Positions 50,034 to 58,907 of a stretch of DNA of 64,000 bases are shown here, in pieces. The stretch lies in NCBI RefSeq assembly GCF_026967985.1, contig NZ_JAPVBJ010000012.1, forward strand, positions 62,001 through 126,000, written 5' to 3'. This DNA comes from Modestobacter sp. VKM Ac-2984. Its GTDB lineage: Bacteria; Actinomycetota; Actinomycetes; Mycobacteriales; Geodermatophilaceae. Below the pieces are notes generated by a model, which worked only from the letters and a program-made list of their open reading frames with translations, was not told the DNA's origin and did no database searches. Position 1 is the first letter of the stretch; each line of letters starts with the position of its first letter. The translations under genes were made by a program, and so were the position numbers.

Positions 50034-51944
50034 TCACTCCGGCAGCGGCCAGGGGCGCTCGTCGCTGATCCCGAGCTCGGTGCCGCAGCTGCGGTCGGGC
50101 TCGATGTCCTGCGGGCGGAAGTAGACCGTCGAGGAGGTGACGTCGTTGCCGAAGTCCTGTGGGGAGTCCGCCTCGGGCGGAGCGACCAGCACGGGCTGCG
50201 TCGACTCGATCGAGAAGCGGATGACCCGGGTGAACTGGCAGTCGGTCCCGACCGACACGATGCTGAACTCGATCGGCGGGCGGCCGCTGCCGCGCACGAT
50301 GTTGTCCAGACCACCCGCGCCCGTCGTGCCCTCGACGAGGTCGATGGCCCCGTCCTCGTCCTGGATCTCGCTGCTGTCGTTCTGCTGGTGGACGTGCCCG
50401 GAGATCGTCTGCCGGATCCGGCCGGGCAGCACCTCGTGCAGCTCCTCGGCGGCGACCGGCTCGTGGACGGTGAAGACGTCGATGGTCTCCAGGTCCTCCG
50501 CGGACTCCCCCGCCGCGGCGACGACGCCGTCCGGCACGGCCGCCCCGTCACCGACCAGGGCACCGCCCTCCCCGGCGTCCGCGGCACCTCCGGCGGGGGC
50601 ACCGTCTGCCTCCCAGAGGACCCCGTCGTCGCCGGCGGCCTCGTCGCCGTCGGCGGCGACGATCTCCTCGTCCGCCGGGATCTCCTCGTCCTCCCGCACC
50701 CCGAGGGCCTCCCGGACCGCCTCGCGCTGCAGCGGCTCGACCACGTCGGAGGCGTCAGCGCCGTACCGGCCGGGGCCGCCGTAGACCCGCGGGTCCGACA
50801 GGCCGGCGACGGTGAGCCCGTAGGCGTCGACGAGGCCGGCGGTCACCTCGTAGCCGTCCTCGGTGGCGACCTTGTCGCCCAGCACCGTGACCCCCGGGAT
50901 GGTGCGCATGACCTCCACGGTGGCCGGGGAGTCGTGGTTGCCGGCCACCCAGAGCATCGGGGCCACGGAGGTGAGGGCGGTGATCCCCTCCAGGTAGGCC
51001 GGCGTCAGCTCCTGGCGGGTGCCGAACGCGCTCTCGTCGCCGGCGTTGATGATCAGGTCGACGTCGTAGTTCTCCGCGTACCGCGCCACGAGCGGGTAGT
51101 TCGCCGACAGGTGCATGTCGGAGATCGTCATGATCTGCAGCGCCGTCTCCGGCGTCTGGGCGTCGTCGATCTGCGCCTGCAGGGCCGCCTGGATGCCGAC
51201 CACCGAGCCGAGCACGTCCAGCGCCTTGTTCGACTGGCTGTAGTAGGCGTTCAGCTCGCTGGGGAACAGCTGCGCCGCGGCGAGCGTGCCGGTCAGCTGA
51301 GAGTCACGGACCCAGTTCGGGTTGTAGCTGAGCACCCCGTACCCGGCGACGGCCACCGTGACGGCGGCGGCACCCGCGGCCTGCAGCGCCCGGTGCCGCA
51401 GCTCGTCGGAGCGGCGCGGCCGGCCCCGCAGGTAGCGCACCGACATGTTGATCGCCGCGGCGATCAGCAGGCCGGCGAGGATGCCCAGCACCAGCTCGGC
51501 GATCAGCCAGGTGGCGATCCGCGGCAGCTGGGCGGCGAAGTCGGCCTGCATCCGCTCCACGAAGCCGGGCAGGTCCCCACCGGCCAGCCGGGTGAGCTGC
51601 AGGACGTCGACGTCGACCGGGCTGATGTGCACGCCGAAGGGCACCCCGCTGACCTCGGGGAACTCCCAGCTGCCCAGCGTGGTGTCGGCGCTGAGCCCCG
51701 GCCGGCTGAGCAGCGTGCCCCGCACCTCGAACGGCACGCCCTGCACGGTGGCCTGGTACGGGAACGCACGCAGCGCCGCGGCGGCGCAGGCCAGCGGCAG
51801 GACCAGCCGGAGCGCCCAGCGCAGCAGCAGCCCGACGACGCGGGAGGCCACGGATCCGGTGTGCCGGGCGATGCGCTCGGCCTGCTGGCGGCGGGAGAAC
51901 GGAAGGGGAAGGGGGAGCTGGTCCCCGCCCCGGGTGATCGACAT
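50034..51944 (-). CDS. Membrane-anchored metallophosphoesterase
   Basis: A 636-residue protein. Helices at about 34-60, 143-166 and 186-205 precede a calcineurin-like phosphoesterase domain: DMH (276-278), NAGDES (Asp303), GNHDS (335-339), VHEP and GHVHQ give the two-metal site. An acidic, alanine/glycine-rich insert of about 75 residues (about 400-475) interrupts the domain before VHEP. The catalytic domain is probably extracytoplasmic. The C-terminus has two Cys (DCQF and SCGTE) that could form a disulfide outside. Substrate unknown. ATG at 51944. Confidence 0.82.
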   Translation of the reverse strand: MSITRGGDQLPLPLPFSRRQQAERIARHTGSVASRVVGLLLRWALRLVLPLACAAAALRAFPYQATVQGVPFEVRGTLLSRPGLSADTTLGSWEFPEVSGVPFGVHISPVDVDVLQLTRLAGGDLPGFVERMQADFAAQLPRIATWLIAELVLGILAGLLIAAAINMSVRYLRGRPRRSDELRHRALQAAGAAAVTVAVAGYGVLSYNPNWVRDSQLTGTLAAAQLFPSELNAYYSQSNKALDVLGSVVGIQAALQAQIDDAQTPETALQIMTISDMHLSANYPLVARYAENYDVDLIINAGDESAFGTRQELTPAYLEGITALTSVAPMLWVAGNHDSPATVEVMRTIPGVTVLGDKVATEDGYEVTAGLVDAYGLTVAGLSDPRVYGGPGRYGADASDVVEPLQREAVREALGVREDEEIPADEEIVAADGDEAAGDDGVLWEADGAPAGGAADAGEGGALVGDGAAVPDGVVAAAGESAEDLETIDVFTVHEPVAAEELHEVLPGRIRQTISGHVHQQNDSSEIQDEDGAIDLVEGTTGAGGLDNIVRGSGRPPIEFSIVSVGTDCQFTRVIRFSIESTQPVLVAPPEADSPQDFGNDVTSSTVYFRPQDIEPDRSCGTELGISDERPWPLPE

Positions 51945-52043
51945 CGGGGCCGATTGTCCCGCGTCCCGGGACACACCGCCGCCCTGCCCTGCCTGCCCGG
52001 CGCGTCCTGCCGGCACCCACCGGTCCAGGAAACAGGGCCGGAG

Positions 52044-52973
52044 GTGACATGCTCCCGGCCCGACGTGGGACGCTGGACCCTGACTGACGACGACGCGCTC
52101 GCTGACTCGCCGCCGACGAACGGGGCTCCCTTGGCACTGATCACCTGCCCCACCTGCAATTCCGAGGAGATCTCGGGCAAGCCGCAGCCGGACGGCCGGC
52201 TGCTGATCCACTGTGAGGACTGCGGCGCCGAGTGGCTGCGTGGGGAGACCCGCCGCGACCCGGCCCGGCCCGCCGTCCAGTCCGTCGAGTCGCTGCAGGC
52301 GGCCTTCCCGACCCCGGCCGACGTCCGTCCCGACGTGCGGGAGCGGGTGATGCTGCTGCAGTCGGAGTTCGCCATGGACCGGCCCGAGCCGGACCCGGAC
52401 GTCGAGCCCTACCGCGAGCGGTACGCCGCGCTCTTCACCCGCGAGAACCTGCCGTCGGCGACGCCGGAGCAGCTGCTGCACTTCGCCAACTCCACGACCG
52501 TGGCCGACCCGGGCAACGTGTCCGGCTTCAACCGGGCGTGGAAGACCGCCGGTCCGGACAAGGCGGCCACCCAGGTGCGCGCGACGATCGAGCACCTGCT
52601 GTACGGGCCGGAGAGCCTGCGGCTCGAGGACCGGATGACCCAGCTGATCGACGGCAGCAAGAAGGGCCTGGGCTTCCCGTCGTTCAAGGAGGCGCTGCTG
52701 ACGAAGGTGCTCTGCGTCGTCCAGCCCGAGCGCTTCCTGCCCGTGGTGCGGTACACCGCCGCCAGCGGTGGCAAGAAGGAGCTGGCCAAGATGGTGTTCG
52801 AGCTCGACCTCCCGCCGGTGGAGAAGACGGCCTGGACAAGTGGCCGACTGGCGGTCTGGAGCAACGACCTGCTGCGCTCGCTGGTCGGCAACGACCTCCC
52901 CGACCTGCAGCAGGCCGCGCGCTTCCTGCAGTGGGCCAAGGACCGCCCGGTGCTGTCCCGCAGCGACAGCTGA
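52044..52973 (+). CDS. Zinc-ribbon protein of unknown function
   Basis: Up to 309 residues. An N-terminal zinc ribbon CPTC-x17-CEDC is followed by a helical region with RYAALFTRENLPSATPEQLLHF, LEDRMTQLIDGSKKGLGF and FKEALLTKVLCVVQPERFLPV, a pattern seen in domains tied to restriction-type (McrB-like) or DNA-associated proteins, without any ATPase here. The start is uncertain: GTG at 52044 or 52065, or TTG at 52131 directly before the ribbon. It ends at a strong hairpin with a convergent lipoprotein. Possible DNA binding is inference. Confidence 0.6.
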   Translation: MTCSRPDVGRWTLTDDDALADSPPTNGAPLALITCPTCNSEEISGKPQPDGRLLIHCEDCGAEWLRGETRRDPARPAVQSVESLQAAFPTPADVRPDVRERVMLLQSEFAMDRPEPDPDVEPYRERYAALFTRENLPSATPEQLLHFANSTTVADPGNVSGFNRAWKTAGPDKAATQVRATIEHLLYGPESLRLEDRMTQLIDGSKKGLGFPSFKEALLTKVLCVVQPERFLPVVRYTAASGGKKELAKMVFELDLPPVEKTAWTSGRLAVWSNDLLRSLVGNDLPDLQQAARFLQWAKDRPVLSRSDS

Positions 52974-53011
52974 CCGCCCCGCCCCGCCCCGGTCTCCCGG
53001 GTGCGGGGCGG
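52974..53011. terminator. Bidirectional hairpin
   Basis: CCGCCCCGC (52974-52982) pairs with GCGGGGCGG (53003-53011). It lies between two convergent genes, with a second CCCCG repeat in the loop that could give alternate pairing. No T-tract. Confidence 0.65.
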
Positions 53012-53018
53012 CCGGCGT

Positions 53019-54101
53019 TCAGCTGACGGCCACCGCCCCGCCGGAGTTCGGCACCAGCTCCACCCAGGTGTTCCCCGGAGCCAGCCGGACCGCGTTGCCG
53101 TCGGCTCCACGCAGCACCACGCGCTCACCGACGCCGCTCTTGACCCAGGTGGCGGCCACGGTCTTCCCGCCGGTGGCGACCAGGGCCTCCCCCTCGGCGA
53201 CCAGCACGGTCTCCGGGACCGCGTTCCCGGCCGGGTCGCGGGCCGCAGTCGCCCGGACGTCCACCCGGAGCACGACGACGTTGGTGGCGCCCAGCCGGGC
53301 CCCGTCGGCCCCGACGGCGGGAGCGCTCCCCTCGGACCGCAGCCACCGGGCGTCGGGCGAGCTCCAGGTCCACTGCGGGTGGCTGACCCCGGAGAGGGTC
53401 AGCGCCAGGTTCGTCGCCGGCGTGCCCGCGGTCACCGCGGTGGCCTGGTCGGCCGTGGCGGCCAGGTCGAACTGGGGAGGCGGCGCCGCCTGGTGGCCGG
53501 GGTCGGCCTGGGCGAGGAAGAGCAGCGGGTCGGCGTGCACGTTGTGCGGGGCCGGGCGATCGGTCGTGCGGGAGAAGCCGCCGGCGCCGGCGTCGTTGCT
53601 GAGCACCTGCAACCCGGCGTCGGCCACCGCGTCGACGTAGCCGGCCAGGCCACCGGAGAAGGCGAACAGACCGTGCAGCGGGGCGGCGATCGCCGCGTCC
53701 ATCGGACGCACGGACCGGATCGGCCCGATCCCGGCCGGCAGGGTCGAGTGGTAGACCGCGACGTAGCGGGTGATGCCACCCTCGACGACCTGTTCCCACA
53801 CCAGGTCGGCGGCGCCCAGGCCGGTCTGCGGCCGGGCCGCGACGGAGTTCTCGACCTTCACGGCGAGCGCGGGACGGGGGTCGACCGGTCCGCTCTCCAG
53901 CCCGGTCAGGGGCCAGAGCACCGGTGGGGGCGGCGGAGGGGGCGGGGGCGTCGCCGTGGTGCTCTCTGCGACGGCCGTCGTCCCCGTCGAGCCGCCACAG
54001 GCGGCCACGCCGGCCAGGGCCACGCCCACCAGCAGTACTGCCGCGCGGGGCCGGCGTCGGGTCGCCCGGCCGGCGTCGGCGGAGGAACGGCGAGGGGCCA
54101 C
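53019..54101 (-). CDS. DUF3048 lipoprotein
   Basis: A 360-residue secreted protein. The N-terminus has arginines, a hydrophobic core and lipobox-like VAAC, so it is lipid-anchored outside. A proline run follows, then DUF3048: LTGLESGPVDPRPALAVKVEN, GLGAADLVWEQVVEGGITRYV, GIGPIRSVRPMD and PHNVHADP. The family (YerB-like) is of unknown function and widespread in Gram-positive bacteria. The GTG at 54101 was chosen because it precedes the signal peptide. It is separated from the upstream membrane gene by a strong hairpin. Confidence 0.9.
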   Translation of the reverse strand: MAPRRSSADAGRATRRRPRAAVLLVGVALAGVAACGGSTGTTAVAESTTATPPPPPPPPPVLWPLTGLESGPVDPRPALAVKVENSVAARPQTGLGAADLVWEQVVEGGITRYVAVYHSTLPAGIGPIRSVRPMDAAIAAPLHGLFAFSGGLAGYVDAVADAGLQVLSNDAGAGGFSRTTDRPAPHNVHADPLLFLAQADPGHQAAPPPQFDLAATADQATAVTAGTPATNLALTLSGVSHPQWTWSSPDARWLRSEGSAPAVGADGARLGATNVVVLRVDVRATAARDPAGNAVPETVLVAEGEALVATGGKTVAATWVKSGVGERVVLRGADGNAVRLAPGNTWVELVPNSGGAVAVS

Positions 54102-54165
54102 GGCGGGTGCTCCAGCGTCGGGAGGGTGGTGCGGCCACCCGGCGGGCGGTCGGGTCACCGTAGGT

Positions 54166-54196
54166 CGGTGCGGAGCCCGGACCGGGCTCCGCACCG
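54166..54196 (-). terminator. 15-bp inverted repeat terminator
   Basis: CGGTGCGGAGCCCGG and its reverse complement (54182-54196) flank one A, so the outer 13 pairs can form a stem. It lies about 75 bases after the stop of the 54273 gene and before the DUF3048 start. No T-tract. Confidence 0.75.
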
Positions 54197-54272
54197 CCGA
54201 CGCACCAGGCGGTGCGCCCCGTCCGTCCCACGGGCCTCAGCCCGAGCGCGGGACCCGGACGCCGACCCGCTC

Positions 54273-54680
54273 TCAGTCGCCGGTGTAGGCGGCGACACCG
54301 AAGTGCTGCCCGCCGCCCCCGTCCTCCTGGACCAGCACGGTGTAGGCCTGGCCACCGATGACGGCCGCACAGGTGTCGCCGTCGCACTCCACGGTCTCGA
54401 CGGTGGCGCCCTGGCCGCCGACGACCGCGACGAAGGCGGCCTCGGTGTCGGCGTTCGCGTCGTCGGCCTGCTGGTGGTACCAGGACAGGCCACCGATCGC
54501 GAGGGCCGCGACGATGACCGCGACCAGCACGGTGATCAGCGAGGTGGTGTGCCGGCTGACGAAGCCCGGCTCCTGCTCCTGCTCGACGGCGCCGTCGTCC
54601 GTGGGCACGACCGGCGTGGCGCCGGGCTGGGTCGGGACCTCCCGCGTGGGGGCGGCCGGGGTGGTGCTGTCGGTGCTCAT
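54273..54680 (-). CDS. Small single-pass membrane protein
   Basis: A 135-residue protein. A 40-residue Pro/Thr-rich N-terminus, one hydrophobic helix (about 46-66) and an extracytoplasmic C-terminal domain with two cysteines (VECDGDTCAAV) that could form a disulfide. No family recognised. The ATG at 54680 has no strong Shine-Dalgarno. It is divergent to the M28 peptidase gene across about 400 bases. Confidence 0.6.
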   Translation of the reverse strand: MSTDSTTPAAPTREVPTQPGATPVVPTDDGAVEQEQEPGFVSRHTTSLITVLVAVIVAALAIGGLSWYHQQADDANADTEAAFVAVVGGQGATVETVECDGDTCAAVIGGQAYTVLVQEDGGGGQHFGVAAYTGD

Positions 54681-55081
54681 CTGGTGCGTGCCTCGTCTGT
54701 TCCGGGGTGGGACGCCGTGGAGCCGTCCGTGGTGGGCCGGCAGCGGCGCCGGCCAGGTCAGCGCCGAACAGTGCCACACCGTCTGGCCGATGCGGGCCCC
54801 TCCCAGGGAGCTGGGACCGGGTTCACAGCGGCCGGGCAGCCAGGCGACGCCCCCACGCCCTGCGGTGTGTCGCCACGCCGTGTGTTCGTCCGTCCCAGAT
54901 CTGGCGATCTGTCCGGACCCGCCGTCGTCACCAGCAGGTTCGCCGTCGGCGCCGCACCGACATCCGGACCGGGACCGACTCGGGACCACCGACAGCCTCT
55001 CGACGCGGACGCGCGACCGTGCCTAGGTTGCCGTCACCGGCCGCCGCACGGGACGTGCGGCCGCTTCCCGGAAGGACGTCC
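54681..55081. other. Divergent intergenic region
   Basis: A 401-base gap between divergent genes. The only sign I can support is a TAGGTT hexamer (55024-55029, TAnnnT) that could be the -10 of the M28 peptidase gene, with a Shine-Dalgarno GGAAGGA before its ATG. I see no coding frame, repeat or RNA in the rest. Confidence 0.4.
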
Positions 55082-56608
55082 ATGTCGCGCCGCACCCGCA
55101 GATCCGCCCTCACCCTGGGCACCGCCGCCGCCACCTTCGCCGGCTCGGTGCTGCTGGCTGCACCGGCCAGCGCCGGGGGCAACCCGCATCCCAACGGCTT
55201 CGCCCAGCGGGTCTCCACCGAGGAGGTCGCCGCGCACCTCGCCGCCTTCCAGGAGATCGCCGACACCCACGGCGGCAACCGGGCCAGTGGCACGCCCGGG
55301 TACGACGCCTCGGCCGACTACGTGCAGCAGCTGCTGGAGGAGGCCGGCTACCAGGTGGAGCGGCAGTACTTCGACTTCGTGGCCTCGTCCACGACGGCCC
55401 AGGCGCTCACCCTGGCCGGTGCCCCGGTCGACGTCATCGCCATGGAGTACTCGCCGTCGGGCACGGTCACCGGGGCGCTCTCGGCGCTGGCCGCCGACGA
55501 CGCGACGCCGGGCTGCGAGGCCGCCGACTACCCGGGGACGGTGGCCGGCACCGTCGTCCTCGTCTCCCGCGGCTCCTGCTCCTTCACGACCAAGCAGCAG
55601 CTGGCCTCGGCGGCCGGTGCGATCGGGGTCCTCGTCTACAACAACGTCCCCGACGAACCGCTGAACGGCACTCTGGGCGAGCCCGTCCCCGGCGCCCCGG
55701 CCGGCGGGCTCACCCAGGCGGCCGGGCAGGCGCTGCTCGGCCAGGTGGGGACGCCGGTCACCCTCGACATCCAGGTCGAGGTCACCGAGACCGCCACCTC
55801 CAACCTCATCGCCCAGACCCCCTACGGCGACACCGAGAACGTGATCATGCTCGGCGCCCACCTGGACTCGGTCCCCGACGGCCCCGGCATCAACGACAAC
55901 GCCACCGGCTCGGCCGGCATCCTGCAGACCGCGCTCGAGCTCGCCGAGCTCAAGCCGACCCAGAACGCGGTGCGCTTCGCCTGGTGGGGTGCGGAGGAGT
56001 CCGGGCTGATCGGCTCCTGGGAGTACGTCGAGTCACTGACCGAGGCCGAGCGCGGGCAGATCGCCGGGTACCTCAACTTCGACATGATCGGGTCCCCGAA
56101 CCACATCATCGGGGTGTACGACGCCGACGAGTCGACCTACACCGCACCGGTCGCGGTGCCGGAGGGGTCGGCCTCGCTGGAGCAGGTCTTCACCGGGTAC
56201 TTCGACCGCACTGAGCAGCCATGGGTCGACACCGAGTTCTCCGGCCGGTCGGACTACCAGGGCTTCATCGAGTACGGCATCCCGGCCACCGGGCTGTTCA
56301 CCGGCGCCGACGACATCAAGACCCCCGAGGAGGTCGCGCTCTTCGGCGGCACCGCCGGGATCCCGCACGACCCGAACTACCACTCCCCCGCCGACGACCT
56401 CAGCAACGTCGACCTGACCGCACTGGGCATCAACAGCCAGGCGATCGCCTTCGCCACGCTCTCGCTGGCCCAGGACCCGACCCCGCTGGACCGGACCGAC
56501 GACCACCCGGGCAAGGCCAAGGCCAAGGGCAAGGAGAAGGGCAAGAGCAAGGGGCACGACCGCGGGCAGGGCGCCAGCGGCAACCGGAGCACCGACGTGG
56601 CGGCCTGA
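55082..56608 (+). CDS. Secreted M28-family aminopeptidase with PA domain
   Basis: A 508-residue secreted zinc peptidase. The signal peptide (RRTRRSALTLG start, cleavage near ASA-GG at about 32) may be Tat- or Sec-type. A PA domain inserts at about 130-240 (GTVVLVSRGSCSF). Zinc ligands are in GAHLDSV, INDNATG, GAEESG, NFDMIG and YHSPADD, the full M28 set. The C-terminal tail is lysine-rich (KGKEKGKSKGHD) and could bind the wall. A -10 TAGGTT and Shine-Dalgarno GGAAGGA precede the ATG. It releases N-terminal amino acids from peptides outside the cell. Confidence 0.92.
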   Translation: MSRRTRRSALTLGTAAATFAGSVLLAAPASAGGNPHPNGFAQRVSTEEVAAHLAAFQEIADTHGGNRASGTPGYDASADYVQQLLEEAGYQVERQYFDFVASSTTAQALTLAGAPVDVIAMEYSPSGTVTGALSALAADDATPGCEAADYPGTVAGTVVLVSRGSCSFTTKQQLASAAGAIGVLVYNNVPDEPLNGTLGEPVPGAPAGGLTQAAGQALLGQVGTPVTLDIQVEVTETATSNLIAQTPYGDTENVIMLGAHLDSVPDGPGINDNATGSAGILQTALELAELKPTQNAVRFAWWGAEESGLIGSWEYVESLTEAERGQIAGYLNFDMIGSPNHIIGVYDADESTYTAPVAVPEGSASLEQVFTGYFDRTEQPWVDTEFSGRSDYQGFIEYGIPATGLFTGADDIKTPEEVALFGGTAGIPHDPNYHSPADDLSNVDLTALGINSQAIAFATLSLAQDPTPLDRTDDHPGKAKAKGKEKGKSKGHDRGQGASGNRSTDVAA

Positions 56609-56714
56609 CCTCCCGCCGCACCACCTGCGGGGCCGGACACCAGCTGGTGTCCGGCCCCGCTGCCGTCCCCGCCCGGTCGTGTCCCGCCCGGTCGTGGCAG
56701 CCGGTCGCGGGGGA

Positions 56715-56720
56715 TAGCGT
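56715..56720 (+). promoter_or_regulatory. Candidate -10 of the + catabolic operon
   Basis: TAGCGT (TAnnnT) 41 bases before the GTG at 56762, followed by a strong GGAGGAGG ribosome site. No clear -35 box. Confidence 0.4.
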
Positions 56721-56761
56721 GCGGGAGCCGCCGCTCCCGGACGGCCGGAGGAGGATGCTGC

Positions 56762-57712
56762 GTGACGATCACCCGGTCAGACGTCCGGCAGGCAGCCGCC
56801 CGGATCGCGCCCTTCGTCCGGCGGACACCGGTCGTCGTCCTGGCCGGCTCCGGGCTGGGGCTGCCGCACGACGTCGTCGTCAAGCTCGAGCAGCTCCAGC
56901 ACTCCGGGTCGTTCAAGGCGCGCGGGGCTTTCAACACGCTGCTGTCCGCCGACGTCCCGGCCACCGGGGTGATCGCCGCCTCCGGCGGCAACCACGGCGC
57001 CGCCGTTGCGTACGCCGCCCAGCGGCTCGGGCACCGGGCGACGATCTTCGTCCCCGCCGCCGCACCGGAGGCGAAGCTGACGCGGATCCGGCGGTACGGC
57101 GCCGACGTGGTGGCGGTCGGCAGCGACTACGCCGAGGCGTACCGGGCCAGCGTCGAGGAGGAGTCGCGTACCGGGGCGCTGCGGGTGCACGCCTACGACC
57201 AGCCCGAGGTGGTCGCCGGGCAGGGCACGGTCGCCGCCGAGCTCAGCGAGCAGGCACCCGACCTGGACACGGTGCTCATCGCCGTCGGCGGCGGCGGGCT
57301 GATCGCCGGCTGCGCCAGCTGGTACACCGACAGCCTGCGCGTGGTCGGGGTCGAGCCGGAACGGGCGCCGACGCTGCACACCGCGCGGGCGGCCGGGCAC
57401 CCGGTGGACGTCGAGGTGGGCGGGCTGGCCGCCGACGCCCTGGGCGCCCGCCGGCTGGGCGCCATCGCGGCCGAGGTCGCCGACCGGTACGTCGACGAGG
57501 CCGTGCTGGTGCCCGACGAGGCGATCCGGGAGGCCCAGCGGCTGCTCTGGGAGGAGCTGCGGGTCCTGGCCGAACCCGGCGGGGCGACGGCGCTGGCCGC
57601 CCTGCTGTCCGGCGCGCACGTCGCCGGCACCGGGGACCGGGTGGGCGTCGTGGTGTGCGGGGCGAACCTGGACCCGGCGTCCTGGTCGGTGCTGCCCGAG
57701 ACGGGGGTCTGA
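56762..57712 (+). CDS. PLP-dependent serine/threonine dehydratase-like enzyme
   Basis: A 316-residue fold-type II PLP enzyme. The lysine is Lys52 in SGSFKARGAF, the phosphate loop GGGGLIAG is at 177-184, and SGGNHG (75-80) is the substrate loop. There is no regulatory ACT domain, so it resembles catabolic Ser/Thr dehydratases or serine racemases. It deaminates hydroxy amino acids to keto acids. First gene of a + operon: the amidohydrolase starts one base after its stop. The start is GTG after GGAGGAGG. A paralogue lies at 61499 on the other strand. Confidence 0.9.
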   Translation: MTITRSDVRQAAARIAPFVRRTPVVVLAGSGLGLPHDVVVKLEQLQHSGSFKARGAFNTLLSADVPATGVIAASGGNHGAAVAYAAQRLGHRATIFVPAAAPEAKLTRIRRYGADVVAVGSDYAEAYRASVEEESRTGALRVHAYDQPEVVAGQGTVAAELSEQAPDLDTVLIAVGGGGLIAGCASWYTDSLRVVGVEPERAPTLHTARAAGHPVDVEVGGLAADALGARRLGAIAAEVADRYVDEAVLVPDEAIREAQRLLWEELRVLAEPGGATALAALLSGAHVAGTGDRVGVVVCGANLDPASWSVLPETGV

Positions 57713-57713
57713 C

Positions 57714-58907
57714 GTGCCGGTGCTGCTGCGCGGCCTCGTCCTGCCCGTCCTCGCCGATCCGGTCCCGCGCGGCGCGGTGGTCGTCGAGGACGGCGTCATC
57801 ACCTACGTCGGCCCGGCCTCCCGGGCCCCACACCTGACCGGGGAGGTGACCGAGGTCGACGCCGGCGACGGCGCGGTGGTCCCGGGGATGGTCGATGCCC
57901 ACGTGCACCTGGTCGCCGACGGCGCCGCCGACTTCGCCGGTTCGGTGGTGCGGTCGAGCACCGATCAGCTGGCGGCGCGGGCCGCGGCCAACGCCCGGCG
58001 CACCCTGGCCGCCGGCATCGTCGCGGTGCGCGACCTGGGCGCCCCCGACGGCATCGCGATCTCCCTCGGACAGCAGGTCGCCGAGGGTCGGCTCCCCGGC
58101 CCGGAGGTCACCGCAGCCGGCCGGGCGCTGACCGCCCCGGGCGGCCACATCCCCTACCTCGGCGTCGAGGTCCAGGGGCCCGCGGAGCTGGCCGCCGCCG
58201 CCCGGGCGGAGCTGACCGCCGGCGCCGGTGGCATCAAGCTGGTCGCCACCGGGGGGGTGCTCACCCCGGGACCCGCCCTCGGCAACGCCCCCTTCGCCGA
58301 GGGCGAGCTGGCCGCGGCCGCCGCCGTCGCCCGGGCCCAGGGCCGGTGGGTCGCTGCGCACGCCATCGGCCACGAGGGCACCCAGCGCGCGCTGCGCGCC
58401 GGGGCGACCAGCGTCGAGCACGGCTACCTCCTCGACGACGAGACGGTCGCGCTGATGGCCACGACCGGAGCGGTGCTGGTGACCACCCAGGTCGCGGTGG
58501 CCCGGATGCTGCGCAACCGGCACCTGGTCGACCCGGCCGTGGTGGCCCGGGCCGAGGAGGTCCAGGCCGCGGCGATCGAGTCGCTGCGGCGCGCGGCCCG
58601 GGCCGGCATCCCGATCGCCGGGGCCACCGATGCCGGCACCCCGTTCAACCCGCACGGCGGGGTCGCCGAGGAGGCGGCGCTGCTGGTGGCCGACATCGGG
58701 CTGACGACGGCGCAGGCGCTGCGGGCGGTCACCGCCACCGCGGCCTCCTGCCTGCTCCGGCCCGACCTAGGGCACCTGTCGGTCGGCGCCCCCGGACACG
58801 TCGTGGTCACCGGCGCCGACCCGCTGGACGACGTGGCCGCCCTGACCGACGTCCGCGCCGTCGTCCTCGGCGGCCGGCTGGTCGACATCCCGGAGAGGAC
58901 GACATGA
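57714..58907 (+). CDS. Amidohydrolase-superfamily protein, paralogue 1
   Basis: A 397-residue metal hydrolase. The N-terminal strand set and VDAHVHL (His63, His65), GGIKLVATGG (Lys175, likely carboxylated), AAHAIGHEG, SVEHGYLLDD and GATDAGTPFNPHG are the ligands of the imidazolonepropionase/prolidase-like group. The latter group includes cytosolic Xaa-Pro or N-acyl dipeptidases. It follows the dehydratase by one base and overlaps the Zn-hydrolase by four. Substrate unknown. It is closely similar in all motifs to the 60225 gene product on the opposite strand. Confidence 0.87.
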   Translation: MPVLLRGLVLPVLADPVPRGAVVVEDGVITYVGPASRAPHLTGEVTEVDAGDGAVVPGMVDAHVHLVADGAADFAGSVVRSSTDQLAARAAANARRTLAAGIVAVRDLGAPDGIAISLGQQVAEGRLPGPEVTAAGRALTAPGGHIPYLGVEVQGPAELAAAARAELTAGAGGIKLVATGGVLTPGPALGNAPFAEGELAAAAAVARAQGRWVAAHAIGHEGTQRALRAGATSVEHGYLLDDETVALMATTGAVLVTTQVAVARMLRNRHLVDPAVVARAEEVQAAAIESLRRAARAGIPIAGATDAGTPFNPHGGVAEEAALLVADIGLTTAQALRAVTATAASCLLRPDLGHLSVGAPGHVVVTGADPLDDVAALTDVRAVVLGGRLVDIPERTT

